The notes: a model not told the origin generated them from the sequence alone. A stretch of 64,000 nucleotides of DNA from Theristus sp. LFF4_11 (GCA_030248135.1 JASANC010005232.1:1-64000); one strand, 5' to 3'. Counted from the first letter of the stretch, positions 21,601-32,900 are shown. A program made the numbers and translations.

Positions 21601-23803
21601 CACTATTGGAAAAAGCTTTGAAACCTCGAGTGGGATTCGAACCCACCACATCCCTGGTTTTCCGGAGCAGCGCCTCAGACCACTTGACCACCGAGGAGGC
21701 CCGTCTTTCCTCAGCCACTATCAATCATTTGGCGATTCGGAAATTATTAGATGTCGAAAAGTGACGCGACTCACAGTTTCAAGCGTGTGATGGTCACAAC
21801 CTGCAAAACTGCACCAACCGATTTCGTCCGGAGCCAAACTTGATTTACTGCGTGGTGAGCCGGGTGGCGTGCTCGCAGTGGCAGGTGCAGCACTGCCGAA
21901 CTGACTTCCAGCATAGCTGTTGAAATGTGCCGCTGGTGGCGGCTGACTGAACGGTGCGTTCAGGTTTGTGTTGTCCGCAGCACGACCGGTGACTGAAGGC
22001 AACACGGACACGGACACTTCAAACGTTGTCATTGTCATTACCGTAAAAAGCACGGTTAACAAAATCCGCTCTTTCATGGGGAATCGTGATGTGTACGCAA
22101 CTTTTTTTCAGTACGGTATGGCCGGTTAAACATGGCAGCTTTTTTCAGGGTGCAAGGAGCGCGCGAATTTTGAAAGAAAGAAAAAAGACGTTCAGAAACT
22201 GAATTGTGTGCCAAATTTGACGCGTTTTTTTTAAACTAATGGGTTATCCGCGCTATTCTATTCATTCTTTATCCCTTGTACACATGATTGGGAATTACGT
22301 TGGCTTTTTTGAAAAAGACAACTCCTAGTCTGCGGCTGATCCCGCCTTGATGAACTGCCTCATTTATTCGGCCATACTGTACATGAACTCATTTTCAGCA
22401 ATATTCTGCATTGTCTGCACTGCACTCACGTCACACAATGATGAACTGACACCAAATATTTTTGAACGTGCACTTTGTGTCATTCACTCACTGGGTCTAG
22501 CAACCGCACCGGCAGCTTGTCCACGTGCGCCACCACGTGGGTTGCCCCCCGTTGGCCTGCTCCCACGGCCACGACCGCTGCCCCCGCCAAACTGATTGCC
22601 GTTGAAATTCGTGTTCGCTGCAGCTGCAGATGAGCCGAAACCAACCGAAGTGCCTGCTGCAGTTTGTGCGTATGCGGAATTTTTTTGCTTGACAACTAAT
22701 TCAGCAGAAAAATAACAACAACGACAAAAAAACTTCGCTGTTGTCGCAAAACACGGACCGAACCGAACTGACCAAATCCTTTGCACAAATGACAAAAACA
22801 AACAAGCTTTTTTCCCTCCAGAGCCGAGGGTAAATTGGGCTCGGGGCAGTATTGCCCGTTTCCGCCGGAGTTTGGTACCTTAGGGTTTCCGGAACCGGCG
22901 CGCAAACAAATAAATTAAAAAAAAAGTTAGTTCAGACAACAAGACGTACCAGCAGTCCAGTTTGCATCTCCAGAAGTCTGAGATTGAAAGCAGCCGAACG
23001 CTGAACCGCCAAATGGCGCGTTGCCAGCAGAGCCATTGGCGTCTAGTGGCGCACTGCCAAAACCGCCAAACGTCTTGCTCTGACCGGTTGAATCACCATC
23101 ACCACCGAATGCTTGAGACAAAAAAAACATTGCATGCAAAAACTAATGATTTTGTTAAAAATATGGCACGTTGATTGGCCGCATTAGTTTTGCGTTGTGA
23201 TTCGCAGTTATCAGCATGATTAGCTGCTGAAACCAATCATTCGCACCGCACACAAACCAATCATTATCAACAAATGAAATGACACAACAACACCTTTGGC
23301 AAGAATTATGGTCAGCGTTCGCCGCAAAGCTCAGTTTGAATTTGTCACGTTATTCACGTTTGCCAATTCACAAAAACGTCACACCATTCTCACACCAAAC
23401 AAGCGACAATGAACGCACCGTTTTGCGTGGCAAATGCGCCGAAGCCCGTGCCGGGGATGCGACCGGTGCCTGGGGCTGCTGGGGGACGCACACCACCGAT
23501 TGCGCCACCACCAAACACGGACGACGACGCATTCGGCTGCTGCGGTGTCCAAGTGGACGACGAGCCGCGCCCTGTGCCACCTCGACCGATACTCAACTGC
23601 TGCGCCTGCAACATGACATGAGGGCATGGGGGGGTCACTGCGATGACACGACACGGCGACGGCGATCATATTGAATTGAGCGCTTGCTTACGCTCGCTGC
23701 TAACCTTTTCAGTTATTCTGATTTCTTCAGCCTCTTCTTGTGAACGAACTGCTTCCGCCCATGCGTCCGAGTCACCACCATCGCCGTTAGCTTTTATCGA
23801 CAT
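18280..23803 (-). CDS. ddx-19: DDX19/Dbp5-type DEAD-box mRNA-export helicase with FG-rich N-terminus (706 aa)
   Basis: Fifteen exons join in phase into 706 codons: 23705-23803, 23419-23605, 22950-23111, 22492-22653, 21801-21992, 21318-21447, 21159-21251, 20976-21078, 20736-20895, 20393-20531, 20124-20237, 19555-19690, 19113-19275, 18681-18893, 18280-18347. Core motifs: Q motif NQPSKIQ, Walker A SGTGKT (Lys356), PTYELAL, DEAD (456-459), SAT (491-493), TTNVCSRG and HRIGRTGR (650-657). The segments [13 protein letters not shown] and [20 protein letters not shown] mark the DDX19/Dbp5 family, which remodels mRNPs at the cytoplasmic face of the nuclear pore with Gle1 and Nup214. The first ~270 residues are unusual: FG motifs (FGGFG, PFGG, AFG, VGFG, QFGG, QFGS) and an RG patch (GRGRGSRP). 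Exon 22492-22653 has a tandem NAG acceptor (22653 or 22656). Several retroposons sit in its introns. Confidence 0.92.
18570..18662 (+). repeat. (AAC)n tract, probably a truncated SINE tail
   Basis: More than 20 AAC units (18594-18662) follow GAAAAACGCCACCAAAA, which resembles the 3' end of SINE family A (GAAAACACCGCCTAAAA then CAA repeats). It begins about 20 bases downstream, in gene sense, of the helicase donor at 18680 and is antisense to the gene. Confidence 0.6.
19751..19767. repeat. Target-site duplication, left copy, containing a duplicated 5' splice site
   Basis: CAGCAGCACTGACGTGA, identical over 17 bases to 20111-20127. On the minus strand it reads TCACGTCAGTGCTGCTG and contains AC|GTCAGT, the same donor sequence used at the end of exon 20124-20237. 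Confidence 0.85.
19768..20110 (+). mobile_element. tRNA-derived SINE, family B, intact with 17-bp target duplication
   Basis: A 343-bp insertion. The head has a good A box (TGGCTGAGTGG) and a perfect B box (GGTTCGAATCC), then a body of about 230 bp ending in GGGGGCAACAAACAACAACAACAA. It is flanked by perfect 17-bp direct repeats (19751-19767 and 20111-20127). It lies antisense in the helicase intron between exons 20124-20237 and 19555-19690. Removing it and one repeat would leave an intron of about 70 bp, close to the smallest introns here. Sharp tail and perfect flanks suggest a young insertion. Confidence 0.88.
20111..20127. repeat. Target-site duplication, right copy, overlapping the exon-intron border
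   Basis: Second copy of CAGCAGCACTGACGTGA. Its last four bases (20124-20127) are the end of a coding exon and the rest is intron, so the SINE went in right at a 5' splice site. Confidence 0.85.
21622..21699 (-). tRNA. tRNA-like sequence, probably a tRNA pseudogene or SINE head
   Basis: On the minus strand there is an A-box-like TGGTCAAGTGG, a perfect T arm (GTGGG TTCGAAT CCCAC) and a near-complete acceptor stem (CCTCG / CGAGG). The anticodon arm has a C-C mismatch, lacks the usual U33 (loop CCGGAAA, nominal anticodon GGA) and has no long variable arm expected for Ser. I therefore doubt that it is a working tRNA. It lies in a helicase intron; no tail or target duplication was found. Confidence 0.45.
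22112..22381 (-). mobile_element. MITE family 1, near-complete copy
   Basis: Ends TACGGTATGGCCGGTTAAAC and, read inward from the right, TACAGTATGGCCGAATAAAT. The length is 270 bp. The interior holds TTTCAGGGTGCAAGGAGCGC. Ends starting with TA suggest Tc1/mariner-type target sites. Located in a helicase intron; no coding capacity. Confidence 0.85.
22867..22930 (+). mobile_element. Short retroposon-like repeat, family C
   Basis: GGAGTTTGGTACCTTAGGGT, then TTCCGGAACCGGCGCGC, then an A-rich tail. The same core with an A/T-rich tail occurs at 32033-32095 and, diverged, at 37764-37825. This copy is antisense to the helicase gene with its tail about 20 bases from the donor at 22949. Confidence 0.65.
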
Positions 23804-26800
23804 GGTTTCAAGAAAATGCGAGCGATGGAGACTGCGATTTCCGATTGTTCTGAAACACAGAGATGTTGTTTTCGGGCAGGGACGCAGGGTTGTTAAAAAA
23901 AAACAAAAATCGTCATTTTGTTTTTTCATTAAAAAAGAAAAAACGATTGGTATTCATATTTAAAAATTTTGAAAAAATGATTTTTGATTTTTGATCAGAT
24001 GATGCTTGCAATAAAGTCGTTGTAGGTTCCTAATCCTAAATCTAATCCTAATCCTAAGACCAGTTTTTTTTTAAGGAAAAAGGATCAAATTGGTTTTCGC
24101 ATTTTTTTCTTTCCTGTGTTAAAGAGGAAGAGGACCACCTCCACCGTACATGTACTTTTAAATATGAAGCCGTACGGAAAAGACGGTTTGCCTACTTTAT
24201 TCAAAAAGCGTGAAATAAACCGCGCTTTTAAAACGTCTTAGAAAAATATTTGCAGTTTGCTTGATTCACAATTGACCGCGAACATTGTAGCCAAAAGAAA
24301 GAACTGCCGCTACAAATTGAGTAGCTGGTTGTGGACTGCTGAGAATGACGATGAATGACGGGCGGGGGATTGAACCGGACACGGGTAGGAGGGTTGAGTC
24401 AGAGAGAAAAGACAGGCTAAGTGATGGGCGGAGACGGACGACTGTTTTTTATTTTGATTTTGATCGAATTCTAAAAAAAATTGGCGAAACTCGACTCAAC
24501 TGATTGAAATTGATTTAAAATAATCAATCAAAAAAAGCTCATTGATAGCTTTTGCTTTTGTTGCTTCGGAAAAAAGCGATTATATCATCAATCGAATGAT
24601 ACCTTCTGTAATTCTTAGTCCTTGTCTGATCCTCGTTCACGTATCAGCAGATTCAGAAAACTCGCAGTTCGCAAATGCATCAGTCGGTCCAGTCCTCCAG
24701 TGTCATCATGACGTGACGGACGACGTCGTCTGTCAATTCCGACGTAGACATTCTATGCCACCTCATGGGCGTTGAAAATGCTGGCGGATAGTGAAGTTTT
24801 TATGTTTTCGTTTCATACTTTGTTGTTTTGTTAAGCTGAATTGCAAAATTTTTCAGAAATGACAGCGAAACACGAAAAGGGGAGGTGAACTTTGACCGAA
24901 GTAGCTGCAATTCACCGCTGAACAATTGTGGAAAGAGCTGCTGCCGGGTGGCAAGGTCGGTGGTGTTGTTGGTGGTATCATTTGTGGTTTAAAATGTGCC
25001 AAACAAAACTGGTGACTGCAGACGAATTTACTGCATTTTCAATCGACAATCGCTCATTTTTTCTTTCAAAATGAAATCACTCGAAGCAGACGCGATCAAG
25101 GCGGAAATGGTGTATGGAAAAATTGCGCGAGATTACGGATGCACATGAATTGGTATGACTTTGAAATTCAAATTTTATGAATGACACGCTGCACTTTATT
25201 CTCCAAAGCATCAGTGAGTCGCTGACTGGTTTCAGTGGGGATGGAAAAAACCGGTTTTTTGTTTTCTGTGAAAAGAAACCGGTTTCATTTCATGGTTTTA
25301 AAACTTTTTACCAGGGTTTTTTTCGAAAATGGTTTTCCAGCTTCAGAATATTGCTAGCTATGGATTTTGCCAAACATACAATTGAGCAAGAAAAGCTGGA
25401 TAAACCTGTTATTGTGGTTTTGAAACAATAATCATAATTTTTTCCCGTACAATTGAGCGGTGGATTCGACGACTGAAAATTTGGATTTGTTTCGACGACT
25501 GAAAATTCAGATTTTCTATTGGTAAAAAAACTATTTTTTATTTTTGGCTTGAAAAGAAAACGGTTTCTTTTCCGTGCCTTCCCTGGGTTTCGCAGTATTC
25601 TTGTTTAAACCTGTCATTTTTAAGCATAATACAGTGCTCGCGAAAGAATGAAGGGAACGTGATCGGAGTTTCAGAAAAAATAGTTCTCCACAAAAGTGGT
25701 GTTTGATTTCAACAAAACCCAATCCATCCCTAATGTTGAGCGTTTTTCACTTCAAAGCAGTGTCGCGGTCGGTCGAGTCTGATGCATTGAACGACAGCTC
25801 GGTCGTGACCGCAACGACGACGGAAAACGAAGAACTACGAGCGCTTGTTAGAAGTGTGAGAAGAACGAATTTGGACACGTCTGTGTGCAATCAGCTGACA
25901 GGCCATTTTCAATGGCTTGCATCGTTTTTGAATTGAGAAATTAGAGTGTATTATACAGAATGAAAGGAGAAAACCATGAGATGAGCTTTACCGATCCGAT
26001 CCTGACTTTCAAGCATAATTCGTTACTCCTGCCGTTAATTCCCTTGCCAATAACAAAGGGTGAAGCTAAATCGTGCCTAGAGTCGAGACCCAATACGGTC
26101 GATTCTGTACGAATGTACGAATGCCGACTGCACGACAATTCACGATGTGCGTGGCACTTTTGTTGCAGAACCCTGCCGATGCCATTGACTTCATCGACAA
26201 CTTGGAATAAACGCCAGAGAGTGCCATTTAGTTTCATGGAGCTTGTTTTTATTTCTTCTGTTCATACGTGTTTTTTGTAATAAATTTTTTTTGTTTGCTT
26301 GCCTTAAAAAATTGAATTGTTAGTTATGCGATTTCGTTCGGTTCAAAAATTGTTTGAATCTTTTGATCTTCAACAGCGGCTATGAAGAGTGCAAATGTGA
26401 TGATTGATGATCATTGATTGATGCTGGCTGAGCTAAAACTTTGAAGTTGGGGTGGAGGTCCGTATATATCGCAATACAGTGTCTGTCCGACACAACTCAC
26501 AAAAGAAAAGATGATTTGAGCAAATTCTCAATTTAAATCCGAACTGCCAAAAAATTCAATCTCACATCACACAAGAAGCGGGACTTGCGCTACGCGCGTT
26601 TTTTCGACGGTCAAAAACCACGACGGGAGCGTTTTTCAAAAATTCGCTATCGGATTCTGATTGTCAACTGATTTGTTTGTGATAGTTTTGTGTTTGTTCC
26701 TGAAAGTTGGGTTGGGACTGCTCTGCTATGACTCAACTGTTCGACCCGGCCCAACTGCTATGACTCAACTGTTCGACCCAATTCAACTGCTCGACTGCGA

Positions 26801-27164
26801 CCGAACTATGTTAAGAGAAGTGTTTCATACCATACCTTGTGTGATTCAAATGCAAACATAAAAAAAGTCAACAAGCAGTCAATATTGCTTTGCTGCACTG
26901 ATTTACTGAAGTTTCAACAACTCTTCGTCGTGAAACTTGATTGTTTAGAATGTTTGGTACATGTTTTATTCAATTGAAAGCCGGAGCGCGTGTGTCGGTG
27001 GGTGCGGAGCGTGTGCGCTGCGCTAGTGGAAGATGAGCATGAGCATACTGAAACATGTGCGCGTGCGTTTTGAATAAAGAAGCATTACGGGAAAAGACTT
27101 GTCATGTTGTGCCAAATCAATCACTCAGAAAAGTTTCAAAGTGTTATTTCAACAATCAACACGC
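23804..27164. other. Gene-poor region upstream of the helicase gene
   Basis: AT-rich with no convincing gene. Contents I can name: a CCTAAT-rich repeat (23985-24240); a B-box-like GGTTCAATCC on the minus strand near 24375 without a matching A box; two direct copies of a 31-bp unit containing GCTATGACTCAACTGTTCGA at 26725-26790; and unexplained open frames at 25703-25936 and 25960-26280 that lack recognisable domains and may be chance. Confidence 0.4.
23985..24240 (+). repeat. CCTAAT-rich dispersed repeat, copy 1
   Basis: GTTGTAGGTTCCTAATCCTA, further CCTAAT-like hexamers, then a segment ending in TTTCTTTCCTGTGTTAAAG. The same arrangement is at 36060-36290, and parts of it at 34610-34700 and 48080-48215. 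The last two lie inside foldback-like elements. Confidence 0.65.
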
Positions 27165-28221
27165 GGCAGCACTAGGGTTAGGGGCTTTGAAAAAAAAAAT
27201 TTTTTTTATTTTTTTTTCGTTTTTTTTAAAAAAAAATTGGATTTTTTTTTTCAAATTTAAAAAAAAAATTTGAAAAATTTTTCTTCTACTTTGCTCTGAA
27301 AATTCGATTTATGGCATAATTTTTTGAAAGTTCAAACCAAATTTTCTTCCCAACTTCTTTGTGTGCTTAGGTACATGTCATTATTTGGTCATTTTGACCG
27401 ACGTACTCCATGTTTTTCGATTTGGATGACTTCTAGAGTCAATTTTTAGCGTTGAAATGACTTAACTGAATTGAAATATCGTTTCAGAAATCGTTTTCTG
27501 GCAACTTAGAATATGTTTTTTCAGTCGGTAGGCCATGAGATGAACATGATATTTTGTTGATTGGCGTATGTTATAGGTCTACAATGGAGTTGTGCGATAT
27601 ATTGTTAAACAATTGGAGCGGAGATGTTGGTTAATACCACATCACACGACCGTTTTTCAGATACCCGATAACATGGCCACATGTTAAAACTTGCGTGCTG
27701 AGCTAAACTAACGTGTTAAACTTGCGTCTGTCAGTTGCCCGCAACGTGATCGCGAAATCATGGTACGTGTTTTCGATACGATGATTTGAAGAGTGGGCTC
27801 TCGCCATGTGGCAGATAGCATAGCTGGTTGAACCTGAAAGTAAGTGTCTTGGGGGGGGGGGCGACCGGGTCGACAGGGGTTGCCGACTTAGCTACAGCAA
27901 ACAGGAATTTTTGAACACAGTCAAATTTTGGTAATTTTCTAAAGAGGAACAACTAAGAACGGTTCAATATTCAAGTACACGTCGAAAATTGTCCTGTTTT
28001 ACTGTTGAAAATGCAACTTTCCCTCTATGAAATGGACATAATTTCAATAAAACACGATTTTCGCTCTTATAGTTTTCCGGATCGTTCTGAAAATAGTCTA
28101 GATGAACTCAGCTCGACGAGACGCTTCGAACAAACCTAACTTGTAAAAAAAAATTTAAAAATTTTTTTTTTTAAATTTAAAAAAAAATCCGGATTTTTTT
28201 TCCCCTAACCCTAGGCAGCAC
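27165..28221. mobile_element. Non-autonomous hAT-like element 1 with 8-bp target duplication
   Basis: Element 27173-28213 (1,041 bp) with inverted ends TAGGGTTAGGGG / CCCCTAACCCTA, each followed inward by A/T homopolymer runs. It is flanked by perfect 8-bp direct repeats GGCAGCAC (27165-27172 and 28214-28221). An 8-bp duplication and TAGGG termini fit the hAT superfamily. The interior contains no recognisable transposase. Confidence 0.85.
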
Positions 28222-29222
28222 CAACAGCAAAAACAGCAACAACACCTGTGACGGCTCAACATTATGAGGAAAACAAAAACCAAACAAACAAATCTTTGAG
28301 ATGTTTCTTCATTTATCTTTTTTTTCTTTGTCCATTGTCTATTTTTTTTATTTTTTTATTTTTTGCACATCTTTTTCTCTTTCTTGTTTGTTCTTTTTGA
28401 AGAGACGCAGAAATGGGTTGTTAAACAAAAATCGAAATTTAAAAAAGTGATATATAAAAAAACAAAAATGCTGATTTTTCCTCCAGTATGAATTTTGGCA
28501 CATTTTTTCGAAAGTTCAACAAAAATTTTCTTTGATATTACCTTGTAAAACCGTCAGCAGTCGATTTTGGACCGTTTTATCAACTGATTTTAGGCTTCAG
28601 CAACTTCTGCTATTGCTATGAAGTTTTTGAGCGTCCAAAAGCTTGGCTTACCATTTCCGATGCAGATATGGTGACAATTCGTCTCGGAATCTGAATTCTA
28701 AGCGTCCGTACTGCACCGTTTGCAAGCGCTACGTTGTCTTGTTGCTGTTACGTGTCGTGTTGTCGCGACATCATCAGAACTGATCGAATTTCAGGCCGGT
28801 ATGTTAGTTTTCATTTCAGCTGAGAACAATTAGTGACATGTTGGTTGGGGGGGGGGTTAAAACACAAGGGGGGAATGAGGTCACCAAAACAAAATCCGCC
28901 ATCCGAATACCAAAAAATTAAGACTTTTGTTTCAAAAAAGTTCTCTACAATACTTGACTAGGGAAGTCCGCACAACCGCTGGTTTGTCGCGCGGTTGTCT
29001 CTGCGTTTGGCATGTGGTCTGTTTATTTATTTGTTTGGTTTTTGCGTTTTAGTTCCGTGCCGTGCCGTTCTTGTTTCGGTTTTGCATTTGTTTGGTTTGG
29101 TTTAGTTTGTTCTGCTTCGGTTGCCTAGTTTCTGTTCGGTTCGTCTTTTTGATTGAACAATTGGATTTTTATAGTCATTTTCTTTGCGTCATTTTGTGTG
29201 TTTTGTGTGTTTGTGTGTTTGT
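28222..29222. other. Non-coding low-complexity stretch
   Basis: Contains CAA-rich sequence near the hAT element, T-rich runs, and from about 29000 a strongly T- and G-rich strand. No gene seen. Confidence 0.4.
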
Positions 29223-30650
29223 GTGTTCGTGATAAGTACGATTCTGCGTCTTTTCATTTTTCACCTTTGTTGGTTGTGTTTGTTTTGATCCGTACCGTTT
29301 TGTTTCGTTTCTGTTTTTGCTATGTTTGGTTGGTTTCGTTTCTGTTGTAGTTGCTTTGTTTCCGTTCGGCTCATTTTCGATTCGTGTTTTTGAAATGAAA
29401 CGCTAATTTCAAGAGTCTGTGTTCGCGATATCTTCAATTCTGCGTCTCTTCATTCATTTTTGCTTGCTGATTTCGTCTTGTTTAGTACCGTTTTTCGATT
29501 ATGATTTTGTTAGGTATGGTTATACATCGTTTTGTTTCGACTGTTGTGCTTTTGTTCAGTTGCTTTGGTTCGTCTTTTTGATGTGTAACTTGGTTCAAGA
29601 ATCATTTCCTGTGTTCGCGATAAATTCGACTCTGCTTCTTTTCAATTTTGATTTTTGAGTTCGTTTTGTTGTGTTCCGTTTAGGGTTGGCATGGTAAAAA
29701 TACCGTTTTTTTTTTACCGGTAAAAAACACGTATTTTTACGCGTTTTTTTACCAGGGCAAAAATTGGTGCCTTGAAAAAAACGGGAAAAAGACCGTTTCT
29801 GTATTTTTCCGGTTTTTTCGTATTTTTCCGGTTTTTTTCAATTTCGGACTCTGAGTTTTTATATCATTTTTGATGAGAAAATGAGAAAATCTGTGACCAA
29901 GAAAAATATGATGACGAAATTGACACTGATGTTTTGAAAGAACTGTTAAGCGAGGTGCAAGAATCGGCTGGAGCTGCCGAGCTGAGCTGAAAATTTTAAA
30001 AATTCGAAATGTCGCTCAAAATTGTCTTTCTGACACAATTACTGGCTTGTTTTCTTTTTGATCTGAACTGACTCTAAATTCGGTTTAATTGCGTTATTGT
30101 AGCAAATTGTGTTCGTCTATTGTGACCAAAGACTGTCCGGTGAAAACGCTGTGGTTTTTTCCTGTGTAATTGGTGGAATATAAACGATTGAGCAAAAGGT
30201 AATGTTCGATTTATTGCTGACCTTTTGGGTTTTCAAGCCCAAACATAATTTATTTTCTTTGTTGGTGCACGATATTTTGAACAAAGCATTCTGATAGTTG
30301 TTTTCACAAAACCTGGTTCAAGTTTAAAGTTGGCTGCGACAAATATGCGGGTTTTTACAAGTTTTTGGCTTTCGTTTTTTTCCGGTAAAATTACCGTAAT
30401 TTTACCGGTAAAAATACAGGTTTTTTTACCACGATTTGAAAAAAACGGTATTTTGCCAACCCTAGTTCCGTTCAGTTCAGATTTTTTTTTCTCGTTTGAC
30501 TTGGCTCGGTTTCTTTTTTGTTTCGGTTGCTTCGTTTATGTTCAGTGCGTTTCGGATCGTGTTTGGTATGTGTCTTAGTGTGTGACTGTTTTAAGAGTCC
30601 TTTGTGTGTTTGCGATATGTCTGTTTCTGCGTCTCTTAAAAAAAGGAAAA
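29223..30650 (+). repeat. Diverged ~195-bp tandem satellite, interrupted by a hAT-like element
   Basis: A marker like GTGTTCGCGATAxxTxC followed by TCTGCGTCT recurs at 29223, 29419, 29611 and 30606. Subtracting the 792 bases of the hAT insertion and its duplication gives spacings of 196, 192 and 203. Between markers the units share T/G-rich text with CCGTxxxGTTTCG-like phrases. The unit is diverged, so the array is old. Short open frames here are by-products of the strand skew. Confidence 0.65.
29673..30472. mobile_element. Non-autonomous hAT-like element 2 with 8-bp target duplication
   Basis: Element 29681-30464 (784 bp) with ends TAGGGTTGGCATGGTAAAAA and, inward from the right, TAGGGTTGGCAAAATACCG. 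It is flanked by perfect GTTCCGTT repeats (29673-29680, 30465-30472). Internal TTACCGGTAAAA-like motifs recur. Inserted into the satellite array. Confidence 0.85.
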
Positions 30651-31580
30651 AAAAAGAAAAAAGAGAAAAAAGAAAGAAAAAGATGTGAAAAAAAAGAAAA
30701 AAAAGAAAAAAACAAACAAAATAAAATGATGAATGAAGAGACAGCTCATAGACTTGTTTCTTTGGTTTTTTTTGGTTTTTTCATCATAGTGTTGAGCCGT
30801 CACAGGCGTCGTTGCTGTTCTTTATCTTGTGTTTAAGAAAGCCACTCATTGAAGTTTTTTGTTTATTGATTGTTTCGGGTTCTTCAGTTTTCGGTTCTCG
30901 TTTTGTGTGTGAATTGAGTTTTTTTTGATAGAGTTTGTGCCTCCAAATGTTTTTCAACTTCAGCTTGTTTTAGGGTAAAGACATGGGCAATTCTTGCCCA
31001 CATCCGGCACCCGATACAAAACAATGATATAATAGTTGTTTGTTTCATTCATTTTTTTGATAATTTTGTCATTATGTTAATTGTTTATCATTGTGTTTTT
31101 GTTAAAGGTGTTGCGCGTTAAATAAAATCTTGAATCTTGAATCTTGAATCTATACGGGAGTCATTTGGGAGGCGCTTGCATATCAAATGTGGTTCTTCGA
31201 ATTCCCTGATTGATTTAGCACAACTTTTGATTTTGAATTTTTTTTTCATTCAAACAAAAAGGTTTGCCTACTTTATTCAAAAAGCGTGAAATATAACGCG
31301 CTCTAGAAAAAATTTTGTAATGGTCAATGTGTTTGTTCAGTTTACAAATGTCTGGAATTAAAAGGAACAAGAACCGACGACGACGAGTCTAAAACGAATA
31401 GGCAGTAGAGTAAAATAAAAGCAAGATAAGCAGAAATGCAAGATGGCGGGCGAAATTCAAGGGAGTGGGCGAGGTGGGAAGTTGAATTCTGATTTCTGAG
31501 TGAGACGGCGTCCCCGTATGCATGGACGTAGCGCAGGGAGTGGGTCGCATGGACAATCATGAACGCCAAACAAATTTGAC

Positions 31581-31668
31581 ATGTATGTGGAAATGTGTGA
31601 TTGCGTTGACGAGTTCAGCGCCGTCCAGTCGATTGTCGTCGTTGACGCGTACCACAAAAAATTCAAAC
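31581..31668 (-). pseudogene. EF-hand-like exon fragment, possibly MCFD2-related
   Basis: A minus-strand reading bounded by a CAG acceptor (31669-31671) and a GT donor (31579-31580) gives an 88-base exon in which FEFFVVRVNDDNRLDGAEL leads into VNAITHF. The spacing of D, N, LDG and E is like the first EF-hand of MCFD2-type calcium-binding proteins. No second EF-hand or signal-peptide exon was found with confidence, so it could be a gene relic or a lone exon of a small gene. Confidence 0.3.
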
Positions 31669-32032
31669 CTGCTCGATCACATTCAAGGTTTTCATTTGGA
31701 GAACCCAGTGGATAAAGCTGCAAAGAAACGTTGAGAGAAACTGTCACGATCCACTAACCCACGTCGTTTTCTTCACTTGAATGAAGGGTCCAAAACCATG
31801 AAAGGTCCAAAATCCAGGTTTTTGTTGGTTGCAAAAAAACTAGTCAAACAACGGGAAAAATCTCATTAAGCATTGCCAAAAAACTGAAAAACGACAACAG
31901 CAAGCTCGACACCTCTATTTTATTGACTTTATGACAATAAACAACTTCCAAAAAAGAGAAACTGAACAGGCATAATCACAAACAACCAAATCAAGAAAAA
32001 AAACAAAATCAAATCAAATCAAAAACGGAGTT

Positions 32033-32095
32033 TGGTACCTTCGGGTTTCCGGAACCGGCGCGCGTATAATTAAATAAAAATAAAAAATAATAAAA
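32033..32095 (+). mobile_element. Short retroposon-like repeat, family C, second copy
   Basis: GGAGTTTGGTACCTTCGGGT and TTCCGGAACCGGCGCGCG, then an A/T-rich tail of about 40 bases. Same core as 22867. Confidence 0.6.
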
Positions 32096-32796
32096 ACACG
32101 TCTCACAACACACATGGAAGTTTAGCTGGCGAGGTGCTGTCAACGAATATTTGCAATGCTCGAGTCCTGTGCTCTTGTGCGCGTGAAACATCTGACAACG
32201 CGATGGCATAGTGGCAGACCTCGTCAATTCCCTCGGTCATTAAATCTGAAAAAATACTATTCAGCTCAACGAAACAACAATGTGTGGAACGAAACACATA
32301 AGTACAGCACTGTCCGTGAAGTGAGATCGGTGAAAGAAGTGACAGTTTCTCCAGTCTCCTTGAGTGCGATTACGATGCGGATCATCTGTATCGTTACTCA
32401 GTGTCTCTGAAAAAAAATATTTTTTTGGCAGAATCAGTTCACTGAAATGTACCAGCACATTCAGTTGCATTAAAAAAGAAACACAAAGTTACGAATGCAA
32501 TTTAAATGTGGTTTTGCTGACAAAAACTCGTTTGTGAGGCATTTGCACATCAGTGTTAATCGCACCAGAATAGAGATGGTAAAAGCCAGTTTTTATAATG
32601 CCATGAAAAATTGGTTTCATTTCCATGGTATCCTAAACACCACACAAAGCTTTGAAAAGATTTTGCCACGGGCAAGCATTTTGTGTTCCCGTTCCAGTAT
32701 CCATCAAGCGATAACCATCGACAATGCTGAAAAATCGTGACTTTTGACAGGGTCTGAGAGAATGAACGTGCTGAAACGATGCAGCTAAGGGCAGCT

Positions 32797-32900
32797 AGGG
32801 TTGGCAAGGGAAAAACGTATTTCCAAAAATACGCGTTTTTTCCCAGATCAAAAATCGGCGCTTTGAAAAAAACAAAAAAACGGGTATTTTTTGTTTTGTT
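32797..32900. mobile_element. Solo hAT-like end
   Basis: TAGGGTTGGCAAGGGAAAAA, then paired GTATTTCC / AAAAATACGCG text like element 2. A possible opposite end (TTTTTTCCTATGCCAACCTA) ends near 35378, but the flanks do not form an 8-bp repeat, so these may be two decayed elements. Confidence 0.45.

Noticed and set aside
24365..24440. Possible tRNA-derived SINE head with B-box-like GGTTCAATCC on the minus strand
   Set aside because: No A box at the right distance and no second copy in the window.
26725..26790. CRISPR-like or larger repeat array
   Set aside because: Only two direct copies of a 31-bp unit without spacers, in a eukaryotic context.
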